64,000 nt of DNA from Hyphomicrobiales bacterium. Lineage in GTDB: Bacteria > Pseudomonadota > Alphaproteobacteria > Rhizobiales > Rhizobiaceae. The stretch covers positions 144,101-208,100 of the forward strand of contig UCEY01000044.1 in assembly GCA_900471605.1 (NCBI GenBank). Direction: 5' to 3'. Positions 26,334 to 34,749 of the stretch are shown piece after piece; within the stretch, counting starts at the first letter, position 1, and each line of letters begins with the position of its first letter. A program made the position numbers and the translations under genes. The notes beneath the pieces are model-generated. The model was not told the origin of the DNA and did no database searches. It worked only from the letters and a program-made list of their open reading frames with translations.

Positions 26334-28478
26334 ATGAATTCCAAAGACAAGCCGAAGCGCGGCGAAGGCAGGACCTTCGTTCGCGAAACCAAACCCCGCT
26401 CCGAGGCGAAGGCCGGTGCCGGCGGCAAGGCGGGTTTTTCCGCCAAGGAGGGGCTCGGCCCGAAGAAGGGTTTCGCGGCCAAGGCCGGCGCTGAAAAGGC
26501 GGCAAAGCCGGTCCGCAAGCTGCCGCCCGCGCCGGAAACCATGGAGGCGGAAGGCAAGCCCGAGCGCATTTCCAAGATCCTTGCCCGCGTCGGCGTGGCA
26601 TCGCGCCGCGACGTCGAGCGGATGATCATGGAAGGCCGGGTCAGCCTGAACGGCAAGGTTCTCGATACGCCGGTCGTCAATGTCACGCTGGCCGACAGAA
26701 TAGAAGTGGACGGCGCGCCGATCCGCGGCATCGAGCGCACCCGCCTCTGGCTCTACCACAAGCCGGCCGGCCTGGTGACCACCAATTCCGATCCGGAAGG
26801 CCGTCCCACCGTCTTCGACAACCTGCCGGAAGGCCTGCCGCGCGTTCTCTCCGTCGGCCGCCTCGACATCAATACCGAAGGCCTGCTGCTGCTCACCAAC
26901 GACGGCGGCCTGTCGCGCGTCCTCGAATTGCCGACCACCGGCTGGCTGCGCCGCTACCGTGTGCGCGCCCATGGCGAAATCGATCAGGAAGCGCTCGACA
27001 AGCTGAAGGACGGCATCGCCGTCGAAGGCGTGCTTTATGGCTCGATCGACGCCACGCTCGACCGCACCCAGGGCCACAATTCGTGGATCACCATGGGCCT
27101 TCGCGAAGGCAAGAACCGCGAGATCAAGAACGTGCTCGGCGCGCTCGGGGTGGAAGTCAACCGCCTGATCCGCATTTCCTATGGGCCGTTCCAGCTCGGC
27201 GACCTGCCGGAAGGCGAGGTGGTCGAAGTGCGCGGTCGCATGCTGCGCGACCAGCTCGGTCCGCGACTGATCGAGGAATCCAAGGCCAATTTCGACGCGC
27301 CGATCTATACCGAGACCGCTGCGGAAGAGGACGAAAAGCCCGCTCGTGCGGAACGGTCCGCCCGCACCGAGCACTCGGAATGGGCGGCAAGGCCTGAAAA
27401 GACCGAGCGTCCGCGTGCCGGCAAGCCCGAGGACCGGCGCGAAAAGGCGCTCGGCCGTCTCGACACCAGGCGCGACGACCGCAAGTTCGCCGACAAGCCG
27501 CGTGGTGCAAAGCCGTTCGGCGGCCGCGTCGAGGACGAGGACGACCGGCCGAAGAAGCGTCCTCCCCTGGGCACCAGCCGCACGGCCAATGTCTGGATGG
27601 CGCCGGGCGCGCGCCCGACCACCGAAAGCAAGACCCGCAAATCCTCCGCCCGCGCCGAGGCCGAGCAGCTTTTCAAGAAGCCGGCACCCCAGAACGACCG
27701 CCCGGTCCTTGTCAACCGCGCGGAAGAAGACAGCGACTGGATCCGCGCCGACGGCCCCGACAAACAGGACAAGGGCGATTTCGGACGCAAGAAGTCCTTT
27801 GGCGATCGGCCGGACCGTGGCGAGCGTTCCTTCGGTGACAAGCCGAGAGGCGAGCGCTCGTTTGGCGACCGCAAGCCGCGCGAAGGCGGCGACCGCCCCC
27901 GGACGAAATCCTTCTCGGGCGATGCGCGCGCAGAGCGCCCGCGTGGCGAGCGTGCTTTCGGCGATCGCCCGTCCCGCGGCGACCGGCCGTTCGGCGACAA
28001 ACCCCGCGGTGACCGCAAGCCGCGCGAGGACGGTGATCGTCCCGCACGGTCCTTCTCCGGCGAAGGTCGTTCCGAGCGCCCGCGCAGCGATCGCCCGTTC
28101 GGTGACAAGCCGAGAGGCGAGCGCTCTTTCGGCGACAAACCCCGCGGTGATCGCAAGCCGCGCGAGGATGGCGAGCGCCCCGTGCGTTCCTTCTCGGCAG
28201 GCGAGGGCCGTTCGGAACGTCCGCGCAGCGACCGGCCGTTCTCGGATCGGCCGCCTCGCGGAGATCGTCCCGCAGGCGACCGGCCCTTTGGCGACAAGCC
28301 CCGTGGCGGAAAACCCGGCGCCAAGCCGTTTGGCGGCAAGCCGGGCGGTGGCAAGAGCTTTGGCGGAAAGCCTTCCGGCGGTCGCGGAAAACCGGCGGGT
28401 GCGGGTGGCAAGCCCGGTGGCCGGCCCGCCTCGGGCGGACGCCCGGCCGGCGGCAAGCCGCGCACGCCGAGAGGGTGA
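26334..28478 (+). CDS. Pseudouridine synthase (RsuA/RluB family) with long Arg/Gly-rich repeat tail
   Basis: The protein has 714 residues, more than twice the usual 250-300. Residues 1-75 are a basic Lys/Ala-rich stretch. An S4 RNA-binding domain follows (ERISKILARVGVASRRDVER). The catalytic domain has GRLDINTEGLLLLTNDG (catalytic Asp) and REGKNREIKNVLGALG. From about residue 340 the tail is highly charged and repetitive, built of units such as FGDKPRGERS, RSERPRSDRP and DRKPRED, ending in GGKP repeats. By family it modifies rRNA, probably a 23S uridine (RluB type). The start at 26334 gives the normal N-terminus. It lies 6 bases before rsmD, so the two rRNA-modifying genes form an operon. Confidence 0.88.
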   Translation: MNSKDKPKRGEGRTFVRETKPRSEAKAGAGGKAGFSAKEGLGPKKGFAAKAGAEKAAKPVRKLPPAPETMEAEGKPERISKILARVGVASRRDVERMIMEGRVSLNGKVLDTPVVNVTLADRIEVDGAPIRGIERTRLWLYHKPAGLVTTNSDPEGRPTVFDNLPEGLPRVLSVGRLDINTEGLLLLTNDGGLSRVLELPTTGWLRRYRVRAHGEIDQEALDKLKDGIAVEGVLYGSIDATLDRTQGHNSWITMGLREGKNREIKNVLGALGVEVNRLIRISYGPFQLGDLPEGEVVEVRGRMLRDQLGPRLIEESKANFDAPIYTETAAEEDEKPARAERSARTEHSEWAARPEKTERPRAGKPEDRREKALGRLDTRRDDRKFADKPRGAKPFGGRVEDEDDRPKKRPPLGTSRTANVWMAPGARPTTESKTRKSSARAEAEQLFKKPAPQNDRPVLVNRAEEDSDWIRADGPDKQDKGDFGRKKSFGDRPDRGERSFGDKPRGERSFGDRKPREGGDRPRTKSFSGDARAERPRGERAFGDRPSRGDRPFGDKPRGDRKPREDGDRPARSFSGEGRSERPRSDRPFGDKPRGERSFGDKPRGDRKPREDGERPVRSFSAGEGRSERPRSDRPFSDRPPRGDRPAGDRPFGDKPRGGKPGAKPFGGKPGGGKSFGGKPSGGRGKPAGAGGKPGGRPASGGRPAGGKPRTPRG
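27991..28265 (+). repeat. Two tandem 138-base repeats inside the pseudouridine synthase gene
   Basis: A 138-base unit (46 codons) starting TCGGCGACAAACCCCGCGGT at 27991 recurs from 28129 with few changes and one inserted codon. Shorter pieces of the unit recur upstream from about 27800. The period is a multiple of three, so the reading frame is kept. Such repeats can gain or lose copies by slippage or recombination. Confidence 0.75.
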
Positions 28479-28484
28479 TGCGCG

Positions 28485-29045
28485 GTGCGGATCGTCGGTG
28501 GTGAATTTCGCGGCCGGTCTCTGGCCACGCCCAAAACGAACGACATCCGGCCGACCATCGACCGGACGCGCGAAAGCCTGTTCAACATTATCGGCCACGT
28601 CTATCCCCAGGCGCTGGACGGCGGCCGGGTGATCGACCTGTTCGCCGGCACCGGCGCGGTCGGGCTTGAGGCGCTGTCGCGCGGCTGCAAGAGCGCGCTC
28701 TTCGTCGAAAACGGCGTCGAGGGCCGGGGCCTCTTGTGGGAGAATATCGACAGCCTCGGCCTGCATGGCCGGGCGCGGATTCTCCGCCGCGACGCCACCA
28801 AGCTCGGCACGGCCAACAATATCGAGCCGTTCCATTTCCTGTTCGCCGATCCGCCCTATGGCCAGGGGCTCGGCGAGGGCGCCATGCTTTCGGCCCATGC
28901 GGGCGGCTGGCTGGCACCCGGAGCCCTTGCCATTCTGGAAGAGCGGGCCGACATAAACCCTGCCGTCGATGCCGTCTTCAAGCTTTTGGAAAGCCGGACC
29001 TTCGGCGATACCCGCATGGATTTTTTCCGCTACCAGCCGGCCTGA
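28485..29045 (+). CDS. rsmD: 16S rRNA (guanine(966)-N2)-methyltransferase RsmD
   Basis: This 186-residue SAM-dependent enzyme methylates G966 of 16S rRNA during 30S assembly. Motifs seen are MRIVGGEFRGRSLATP, TIDRTRESLFNII, the SAM site VIDLFAGTGAVGLEALSRG, and the catalytic FLFADPPYGQGLGE. It uses a GTG start, 4 bases after the stop of the pseudouridine synthase gene, so expression is coupled. Confidence 0.94.
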   Translation: MRIVGGEFRGRSLATPKTNDIRPTIDRTRESLFNIIGHVYPQALDGGRVIDLFAGTGAVGLEALSRGCKSALFVENGVEGRGLLWENIDSLGLHGRARILRRDATKLGTANNIEPFHFLFADPPYGQGLGEGAMLSAHAGGWLAPGALAILEERADINPAVDAVFKLLESRTFGDTRMDFFRYQPA

Positions 29046-29055
29046 GGTCAGAGGA

Positions 29056-29940
29056 ATGAATACGAGGCTCGCAATTCCCGATCTCGAAGCGGTCAGCGCC
29101 AAGGGCGGCCTGACGTTTGCCGTGGCCCTCGGTGGCGGTGGCGCGCGCGGCCTTTCGCACATCCAGGTCATCGAGGCCCTGGATGAGCTCGGGATAAGGC
29201 CGGTGGCGATTTCCGGCTCGTCGATCGGTGCGATCATCGGCGCCGGCATGGCTTCCGGCATGACCGGCCGCGAGATCCGCCAATATGCGCTCGAAACGGT
29301 CGGCCACCGCGGCACCCTCTTGAACAAGCTCTGGGGCCTCGGTCCCGCGACCATGCGCGACAAGCTCGGCGGCTTCCGTTTCGGCCAGTTCAATCTCGAA
29401 CTGATCCTCGATGCCTTCCTGCCGCCGCAGGTGCCGGAGGATTTCGACGAACTCGTGATCCCGATGAAGATTTCCGCCACCGACTATTACGGCCAGGCGG
29501 AAGTGATCCTGGAACAGGGCGAGCTGCGCACCGCGATCGCGGCCTCCGCCGCCATTCCCGGCCTGTTCATGCCGGTCCGGGTCAACGGCCGGGTGATGAT
29601 CGACGGCGGCGTCTTCAATCCTGTCCCATACGAACAGCTGATGGACGTTGCCGACGTGGTGATCGGCGTCGACGTGGTCGGTGCGCCGGAAGGCGACGGC
29701 ACCCATGCACCCAATCGCATCGACAGCCTGTTCGGCGCCAGCCAGCTCACCATGCAGGCGAGCATCGCGCTCAAGCTGAAGCTTAATCCGCCGCAGATTT
29801 TCCTCCGGCCCTCGGTCAACCGTTTCCGGGTCCTGGACTTCCTGAAGGCCCGCGACATCCTCGACGAGTCCGAACATGTCAAGGACGAGCTGAAGCGCGC
29901 CATCGACGCGCTTCACGCGGCAGCGGAAGCGAACGGCTAA
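29056..29940 (+). CDS. Patatin-like phospholipase
   Basis: This 294-residue lipid acyl hydrolase of the patatin/RssA group has all catalytic elements: the oxyanion block ALGGGGARGLSHI, the nucleophile elbow ISGSSIGAIIG (Ser) and VMIDGGVFNPVP (Asp of the Ser-Asp dyad). No signal peptide is seen, so it acts in the cytoplasm or is secreted by another route. The natural lipid is unknown. GAGGA precedes the ATG at 29056, 11 bases after rsmD. Its last 4 bases overlap the convergent antiporter gene. Confidence 0.88.
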   Translation: MNTRLAIPDLEAVSAKGGLTFAVALGGGGARGLSHIQVIEALDELGIRPVAISGSSIGAIIGAGMASGMTGREIRQYALETVGHRGTLLNKLWGLGPATMRDKLGGFRFGQFNLELILDAFLPPQVPEDFDELVIPMKISATDYYGQAEVILEQGELRTAIAASAAIPGLFMPVRVNGRVMIDGGVFNPVPYEQLMDVADVVIGVDVVGAPEGDGTHAPNRIDSLFGASQLTMQASIALKLKLNPPQIFLRPSVNRFRVLDFLKARDILDESEHVKDELKRAIDALHAAAEANG

Positions 29941-31748
29941 CCGTTCTCCGCCGTCATCGGCTCGGCGCTCAGCTCGTCGTCGACCACCAGTGCCCGTTTC
30001 GGCTTGATCAGAGGTTCCGGTCGGACCGGGCTGTTGAACAGCATCTCGCGGCCGGCGCCGAGCCCCTGGACGGCCTGGATCTGCAGCCGTTCCTCGTCGC
30101 GCTGGCGGATGTCGTCGCCGATTTCCTCGGCGTCGATTTCGCTCATCCCGAGCGCTTCCAGCGTCTTTTTTCCGAACAGCAGACCGGATTCCAGGGTCTC
30201 GCGCAGCTCGTATTCGACGTTCCGGTCCCGCAGCGACAGGGAGTGGATGCGGTCGTAGGAGCGCACATAGAGGCGCACGTCGGGGAATTGCGAGCGGATG
30301 AGATCCACGATCTGGTCGGTCGTCTCGCGTTTCTGCGTCGTGACGGCAACGATTTTCGCCTTCTCGATGCCCGAAGCGATCAGCACGTCCCGTCTTGTCC
30401 CATCGCCGAAATAGATGCGGAAACCGAACGAGGCCGCTTGGCGGATACGATCGGCGGAATCGTCGATGACGGTCACCTCGCGGCCGCCGGCAAGCAGGAT
30501 CTGTGCGGCGATCTGGCCGAAACGGGAAAACCCGATCATCAGCACGTCTGCTCCGGCGCCGTCGAAATCCTCCTCCAGTTCCTCGCGGCTTTCGCCATTG
30601 AGCAGCCGCTTGGAAAGGGCCGCTCCAAAGGGAGTGAGCGCCATCGAAAGCGTCACGCCGGCGATCAGCAGCGAGGCGGTGGCAGACGAGAAGAGGCCGG
30701 CGGCGGTCGCGGTGGTGAACAGCACGAAACCGAATTCGCCGCCCTGCGGCAGCAGGAAGGCGATGCGCACGGCGTCATTGTGCGGCGAACCCCAGAGCCG
30801 GCAGAGCCCGTAGACGATCAGCGCCTTGAGCGCCATGAAGATCGGCACGGCCGGCAGGATGAAGAATAGGTTGTCGAGGATGACGTGGACTTCCAGCGAC
30901 AGGCCGACCGCCATGAAGAACAGCGCCAGAAGCAACCCGCGGAACGGCTCGATATCCGCCTCGAGCTCGTGCCTGTAGGAGGATTCGGCCAGCATCACGC
31001 CGGACAAGAAGGCGCCCATCGCCATCGACAGGCCGACCGCCTGCATGGCCGCCGCCGATCCCAGTACCACCAGCAGGGCGGCCGCAATCATCACCTCGCG
31101 CGCGCCGGTTCGGGCGATGATCTGGAACATCGGCGTCAGGAGATAGCGGCCGGCGATCACCATGGCGCCGACGGCGCCGACGGCAATCGCGAAGTCGACG
31201 AGCGGCGCTGCTTCCGCCTCCTTGGTCCCCGGCGCCAGGATGGTGATCAGCGCCAGGAGCGGCACGATGGCGAGATCCTGGAAAAGCAGCACCGAGAACG
31301 AGCGCTGGCCGTAATGGCTGTTCATGTCGCCGTCGTCATTGAGGATCTGCAGCGCAAACGCCGTCGAGGACAGCGCCAGACCGAAGCCGACGATCAGGCT
31401 GCCGCGCCAGTCCGCCATGTTCGTCACATGCGCGAGCCCGCTCAGCGCCAGTCCGGAAATCACCACCTGCGCCGGGCCGAGGCCGAACACGTCGCCGCGC
31501 ATCTGCCAAAGACGCGAGGGCTTCAGTTCGAGTCCGATGATGAACAGCAGGAAGACGACGCCGAATTCCGCGAAATGCAGCACTTCTTCCGTCTCGACGA
31601 TCTGCTGCATGATGGGGCCGATGACCACGCCGGCGGCGAGATAACCGAGCACCGTGCCGAGCCCGAGCTTCCTGAACAGGGGGGCGGCGATCACCGCGCC
31701 GGCAAGCAGAAGAAGCATTTGCGAGAAAAGCGAGCCGGGAGCGGTCAT
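29937..31748 (-). CDS. Monovalent cation:proton antiporter with TrkA-N domain (KefB-like, CPA2)
   Basis: This 603-residue inner-membrane protein has a transporter domain of about 12 helices (starting PGSLFSQMLLLLAGAVIAAPL) with the CPA2 block FGLALSSTAFALQIL. A cytoplasmic TrkA-N/RCK domain follows (MIGFSRFGQIAAQILLAGGR, then IDDSADRIRQ and IYFGDGTRRDVLIASG) that binds a dinucleotide. Such proteins are glutathione-gated or nucleotide-gated K+ efflux systems (KefB/KefC). The start at MTAPGSLFSQ is chosen because the longer frame runs through the MITE-like element upstream. Confidence 0.9.
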   Translation of the reverse strand: MTAPGSLFSQMLLLLAGAVIAAPLFRKLGLGTVLGYLAAGVVIGPIMQQIVETEEVLHFAEFGVVFLLFIIGLELKPSRLWQMRGDVFGLGPAQVVISGLALSGLAHVTNMADWRGSLIVGFGLALSSTAFALQILNDDGDMNSHYGQRSFSVLLFQDLAIVPLLALITILAPGTKEAEAAPLVDFAIAVGAVGAMVIAGRYLLTPMFQIIARTGAREVMIAAALLVVLGSAAAMQAVGLSMAMGAFLSGVMLAESSYRHELEADIEPFRGLLLALFFMAVGLSLEVHVILDNLFFILPAVPIFMALKALIVYGLCRLWGSPHNDAVRIAFLLPQGGEFGFVLFTTATAAGLFSSATASLLIAGVTLSMALTPFGAALSKRLLNGESREELEEDFDGAGADVLMIGFSRFGQIAAQILLAGGREVTVIDDSADRIRQAASFGFRIYFGDGTRRDVLIASGIEKAKIVAVTTQKRETTDQIVDLIRSQFPDVRLYVRSYDRIHSLSLRDRNVEYELRETLESGLLFGKKTLEALGMSEIDAEEIGDDIRQRDEERLQIQAVQGLGAGREMLFNSPVRPEPLIKPKRALVVDDELSAEPMTAENG

Positions 31749-31765
31749 GCGGGATACTTTCAGTC

Positions 31766-32034
31766 TAGGGCCAGGACCTGGTAAATTCATCCAATCTGCG
31801 TGACGGATTTTGTGCCTGGCTAGGAGGGAAGATGCAGGAAATGCTCGCACATTTTCAAATCTTTCCGACGCAGTCCAGGCGCGAAATCCGTCTCGCCCTT
31901 CGGGTTCGGGTGCATGGGCCGTCTGATCGCAAACAATGCTCGACAAGGCTTCAAGCCTTGCCTTGCGCTTGTTTGCTTCCATCCAATCCCATGCACCCGA
32001 ACAGATTGGATGAATTTACCAGGTCCTGGCCCTA
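31766..32034. mobile_element. MITE-like element with 33-bp terminal inverted repeats and inner stems
   Basis: Perfect 33-base inverted repeats (starting TAGGGCCAGGACCTGGTAAA at 31766-31798 and ending CCAGGTCCTGGCCCTA at 32002-32034) bound 269 bases. The outermost TA at both ends fits a TA target duplication as made by IS630/Tc1-mariner type transposases, though I did not verify the family. Inside are three further stems: 31802-31819 with 31875-31892 (16 of 18 pairs), GTTCGGGTGCATGGG with CCCATGCACCCGAAC (31904-31918, 31988-32002), and CAAGGCTT/AAGCCTTG (31944-31960). There is no transposase gene, so it would be non-autonomous. It lies between the divergent antiporter and pmbA genes and fills most of their 371-base gap. 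Confidence 0.75.
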
Positions 32035-32119
32035 AGGTGGGACATCAAGAATCGGCGAGCCGCCCTTGATGCTTCTGACAGTGCACAATAAATGGGACGA
32101 GAATGAAAGGCTTGCAATC

Positions 32120-33466
32120 ATGACCTCTGAAATCGATTCCGCCGACCTGCTTTCCCGCGCCAGCCAACTGATCGATCTTGCCAAGGCCGCGGGAGCGGAT
32201 CAGGCGGATGCGGTCGTGGTTCGCTCCCGGTCCCGCTCCGTCAGCGTCCGCCTCGGCAAGGTCGAGGGCACGGAAGCCTCCGAGAGCGACGATTTCTCGC
32301 TGCGCGTCTTCGTCGGCAAACAGGTCGCCAGCGTCTCGGCCAATCCCGGCTTCGACATGAAGGTGCTTGCCGAGCGCGCCGTCGCCATGGCCAGGGTCTC
32401 TCCCGAAGATCCGTTCGCCTGCCTTGCGGACGAGGCGGATCTGGCTAAATCCTATCCCGACCTCGAACTCTACGACCCGGCCGACGTGCCGACCGACGCG
32501 CTGCGCGAAGCGGCGCTCGAAATGGAACAGGCGGCGCTCGATGTCCAGGGCGTCACCAACTCCTCCGGCGCCGGCGCATCGTCGGGCATGGGCGGCCTCG
32601 TGCTCGTCACCTCCCACGGTTTTTCCGGCAGCTACATGGCCAGCCGTTTCGGCCGCTCCGTCAGCGTCATAGCCGGCGAGGGCACCAAGATGGAGCGCGA
32701 CTATGATTTCGACAGCCGTCTTTATGCCGCCGAACTCGATGATCCGAGGTTGATCGGCCGCCGTGCCGGCGAGCGCACCGTCAAGCGCATCAATCCCCGC
32801 CAGGTGGATACCGGCAGCAACGTCACCGTCGTGTTCGATCCGCGCATCGCCCGCGGTTTCGTCGGCCATATCGCAGGCGCCATCAACGGTGCGTCAGTCG
32901 CCCGCAAGACCAGCTTCCTGCGCGACAAGATGGGCCAGCAGGTGCTGAAGGCCGGTCTCAACGTCACCGATGATCCGCTGATCGTGCGCGGCTCCTCCTC
33001 GCGTCCGTTCGACGGCGAGGGCGTGTCCGGCGAGCGCATGGTGATGATCGAGGACGGCGTCCTGAACCACTGGTTCCTGTCGACCTCGACGGCCCGCGAG
33101 CTCGGACTTGCCACCAACGGCCGCGGCGTGCGCGGCGGCACGGCGGTATCGCCTGCCTCCACCAACCTGGCGCTGGAGCCCGGCGATATTTCACCCGAGG
33201 ACCTGATCAGGTCGATCGGCAACGGCTTCTACATCACCGAACTGATCGGCCAGGGCGTCAACATGATCACCGGCGAATATTCGCGCGGCGCGACCGGTTT
33301 CTGGATCGAGAACGGCGAACTCGCCTATCCCGTTTCGGAAGTGACGATCGCTTCCAACCTCAAGGACATGTTCATGCGGCTGACGCCGGCCAACGACATC
33401 GACCGCAAGTTCGGCGTCGCCTCTCCGACCATCGCCATCGAGGGCATGACGCTGGCGGGACGCTGA
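32120..33466 (+). CDS. pmbA: TldD/PmbA family metalloprotease
   Basis: This 448-residue member of peptidase family U62 is of the PmbA/TldE type, which with TldD matures or degrades peptides (such as microcin B17 and CcdA in E. coli). It starts MTSEIDSADLLSRASQ. Family blocks are VRLGKVEGTEASESDDFSLR, VVFDPRIARGFVGHIAGAIN, LNHWFLSTSTARELGLATNG and TGFWIENGELAYPVSEV. It lacks the HExxxH metal motif of TldD proper, which marks it as PmbA. It is the first gene of a plus-strand run that leads to lipid A genes; the MITE-like element lies directly upstream. Confidence 0.9.
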   Translation: MTSEIDSADLLSRASQLIDLAKAAGADQADAVVVRSRSRSVSVRLGKVEGTEASESDDFSLRVFVGKQVASVSANPGFDMKVLAERAVAMARVSPEDPFACLADEADLAKSYPDLELYDPADVPTDALREAALEMEQAALDVQGVTNSSGAGASSGMGGLVLVTSHGFSGSYMASRFGRSVSVIAGEGTKMERDYDFDSRLYAAELDDPRLIGRRAGERTVKRINPRQVDTGSNVTVVFDPRIARGFVGHIAGAINGASVARKTSFLRDKMGQQVLKAGLNVTDDPLIVRGSSSRPFDGEGVSGERMVMIEDGVLNHWFLSTSTARELGLATNGRGVRGGTAVSPASTNLALEPGDISPEDLIRSIGNGFYITELIGQGVNMITGEYSRGATGFWIENGELAYPVSEVTIASNLKDMFMRLTPANDIDRKFGVASPTIAIEGMTLAGR

Positions 33467-33471
33467 TCCCG

Positions 33472-34275
33472 ATGCCGGTAGCGCAGGACTGGGGGCAAGA
33501 CCTCGAACTCATTCTCGACGCGGCGCGCCAGGCCGGCGAGATCGCGCACGGCTTTTTCGGCCGCTCGCCGGAGGTCTGGTGGAAGAACGAGGGCAAGTCG
33601 CCGGTCAGCGCCGCGGATTTTGCCGCCAACGACCGGCTGCAGACCCTGCTCCTGAAAGCCCGGCCCGACTACGGCTGGCTCTCCGAGGAAACCGACGACG
33701 ATGTTGTCCGGCTTGGCCGCGAAACGCTTTTCGTCGTCGATCCGATCGATGGCACGCGCGCCTTCATCAACGGCGAGAAGACCTGGTGCGTTTCGGTCGC
33801 CGTCGTGCATCGCGGTCAGCCGGTCGCCGGCGTCCTCGTCGCGCCCGCGCTCGACGAGGAATTCTGTGCGGCGAAGGATGGGCCGGCGCTGAAGAACGGG
33901 CGGCCGCTTTCGGTCACCGGCGAGCGCGCCGACGGCCAACTGGTCATTGCGGCCGACGAGGCCCTCGTCAGGAAATTCGAGCCCGGTTTTCGCGACGAAG
34001 TCCGCCGGGTGCGGCATGTGCCGTCGCTCGCCTACAGGCTGGCCATGATCGCCGACGGCAGCATAGACGGCACGGTCGTCAAGCGCGCCTCCCACGATTG
34101 GGATCTCGCCGCCGCCGACCTCATCCTCGAGCGGGCAGGTGGGCGCCTCATCGATCTTGCGGGCAACCGGCTCGTCTATAACCGCGAGAGCGTCAGCCAC
34201 GAAATGTTGGCGGCCGGGGCCGAACATGCGCTCCGCAGCCTTTTGCCCCAGCTTGCCGGCCTCGCTCCGGGTTGA
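33472..34275 (+). CDS. Inositol monophosphatase family protein (CysQ-like)
   Basis: This 267-residue lithium-sensitive Mg2+-dependent phosphatase has the metal sites GWLSEETDDD (Glu), VVDPIDGTRAFINGEKTWC (Asp-x-Ile-Asp-Gly-Thr) and SHDWDLAAADLILERAGG (C-terminal Asp). Both 3'(2'),5'-bisphosphate nucleotidase and inositol-1-phosphatase activity are possible. It starts 5 bases after pmbA, so the two are co-transcribed. Confidence 0.88.
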   Translation: MPVAQDWGQDLELILDAARQAGEIAHGFFGRSPEVWWKNEGKSPVSAADFAANDRLQTLLLKARPDYGWLSEETDDDVVRLGRETLFVVDPIDGTRAFINGEKTWCVSVAVVHRGQPVAGVLVAPALDEEFCAAKDGPALKNGRPLSVTGERADGQLVIAADEALVRKFEPGFRDEVRRVRHVPSLAYRLAMIADGSIDGTVVKRASHDWDLAAADLILERAGGRLIDLAGNRLVYNRESVSHEMLAAGAEHALRSLLPQLAGLAPG

Positions 34276-34337
34276 CCTTTCCCGAAGAATGCAGCACAGG
34301 AAGAGCCGGGGGAGCTGGAACGGACGGATATCGGACA

Positions 34338-34580
34338 ATGACGGAAACGGGCGAAAAGAAACAACTTCTGCACCTGGTCTTCGGCGGCGAACTGCAGAGC
34401 CTGGAAGGCCTCCAATTCAAGGACCTTTCGGCCCTCGATATCGTCGGAATCTACCCCGATTATGCCAGCGCCCTGATCGCCTGGCGTGGCAAGGCGCAGC
34501 AGACAGTCGACAACGCCCACATGCGTTATTTCATCGTGCATATGCACCGTTTGCTCGATCCTGATACTAAGTCGGCTTGA
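34338..34580 (+). CDS. DUF4170 family small protein
   Basis: An 80-residue cytoplasmic protein of an alphaproteobacterial family of unknown function. Conserved-looking blocks are HLVFGGELQSLEGLQFKDL, IYPDYASALIAWRGKAQQTV and RYFIVHMHRLLDP. It sits in the same place, between the inositol monophosphatase gene and waaA, in other rhizobia. The ATG at 34338 gives the normal length; the longer frame adds 22 unrelated residues. Confidence 0.82.
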   Translation: MTETGEKKQLLHLVFGGELQSLEGLQFKDLSALDIVGIYPDYASALIAWRGKAQQTVDNAHMRYFIVHMHRLLDPDTKSA

Positions 34581-34749
34581 GATAAGCCTCGCGTTTTACA
34601 ATCTGCTCGCAATGCTGGTCTCTCGTCTGGTATCGATCCCGGGGACCCTTTTTTGACGCATTTGTAAAACACAAAAAACTGGGCTACGGATGAGCAATCG
34701 GAGGGTCTATCATATTGATGGCGGCCATCATGCATCGGGGGCAAATGCG

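Noticed and set aside
27800..28300. Possible CRISPR-like repeat array
   Set aside because: The repeats keep the reading frame of the pseudouridine synthase, vary in length and have no unique spacers.
26319..29480. 1053-residue open frame on the minus strand
   Set aside because: It is antisense to the pseudouridine synthase and rsmD genes; its long length comes from the repetitive high-GC tail, and it shows no family motif.
31832..32035. 67-residue open frame inside the MITE-like element
   Set aside because: It crosses the inverted repeat end and has no ribosome-binding site; it follows from the stem sequences.
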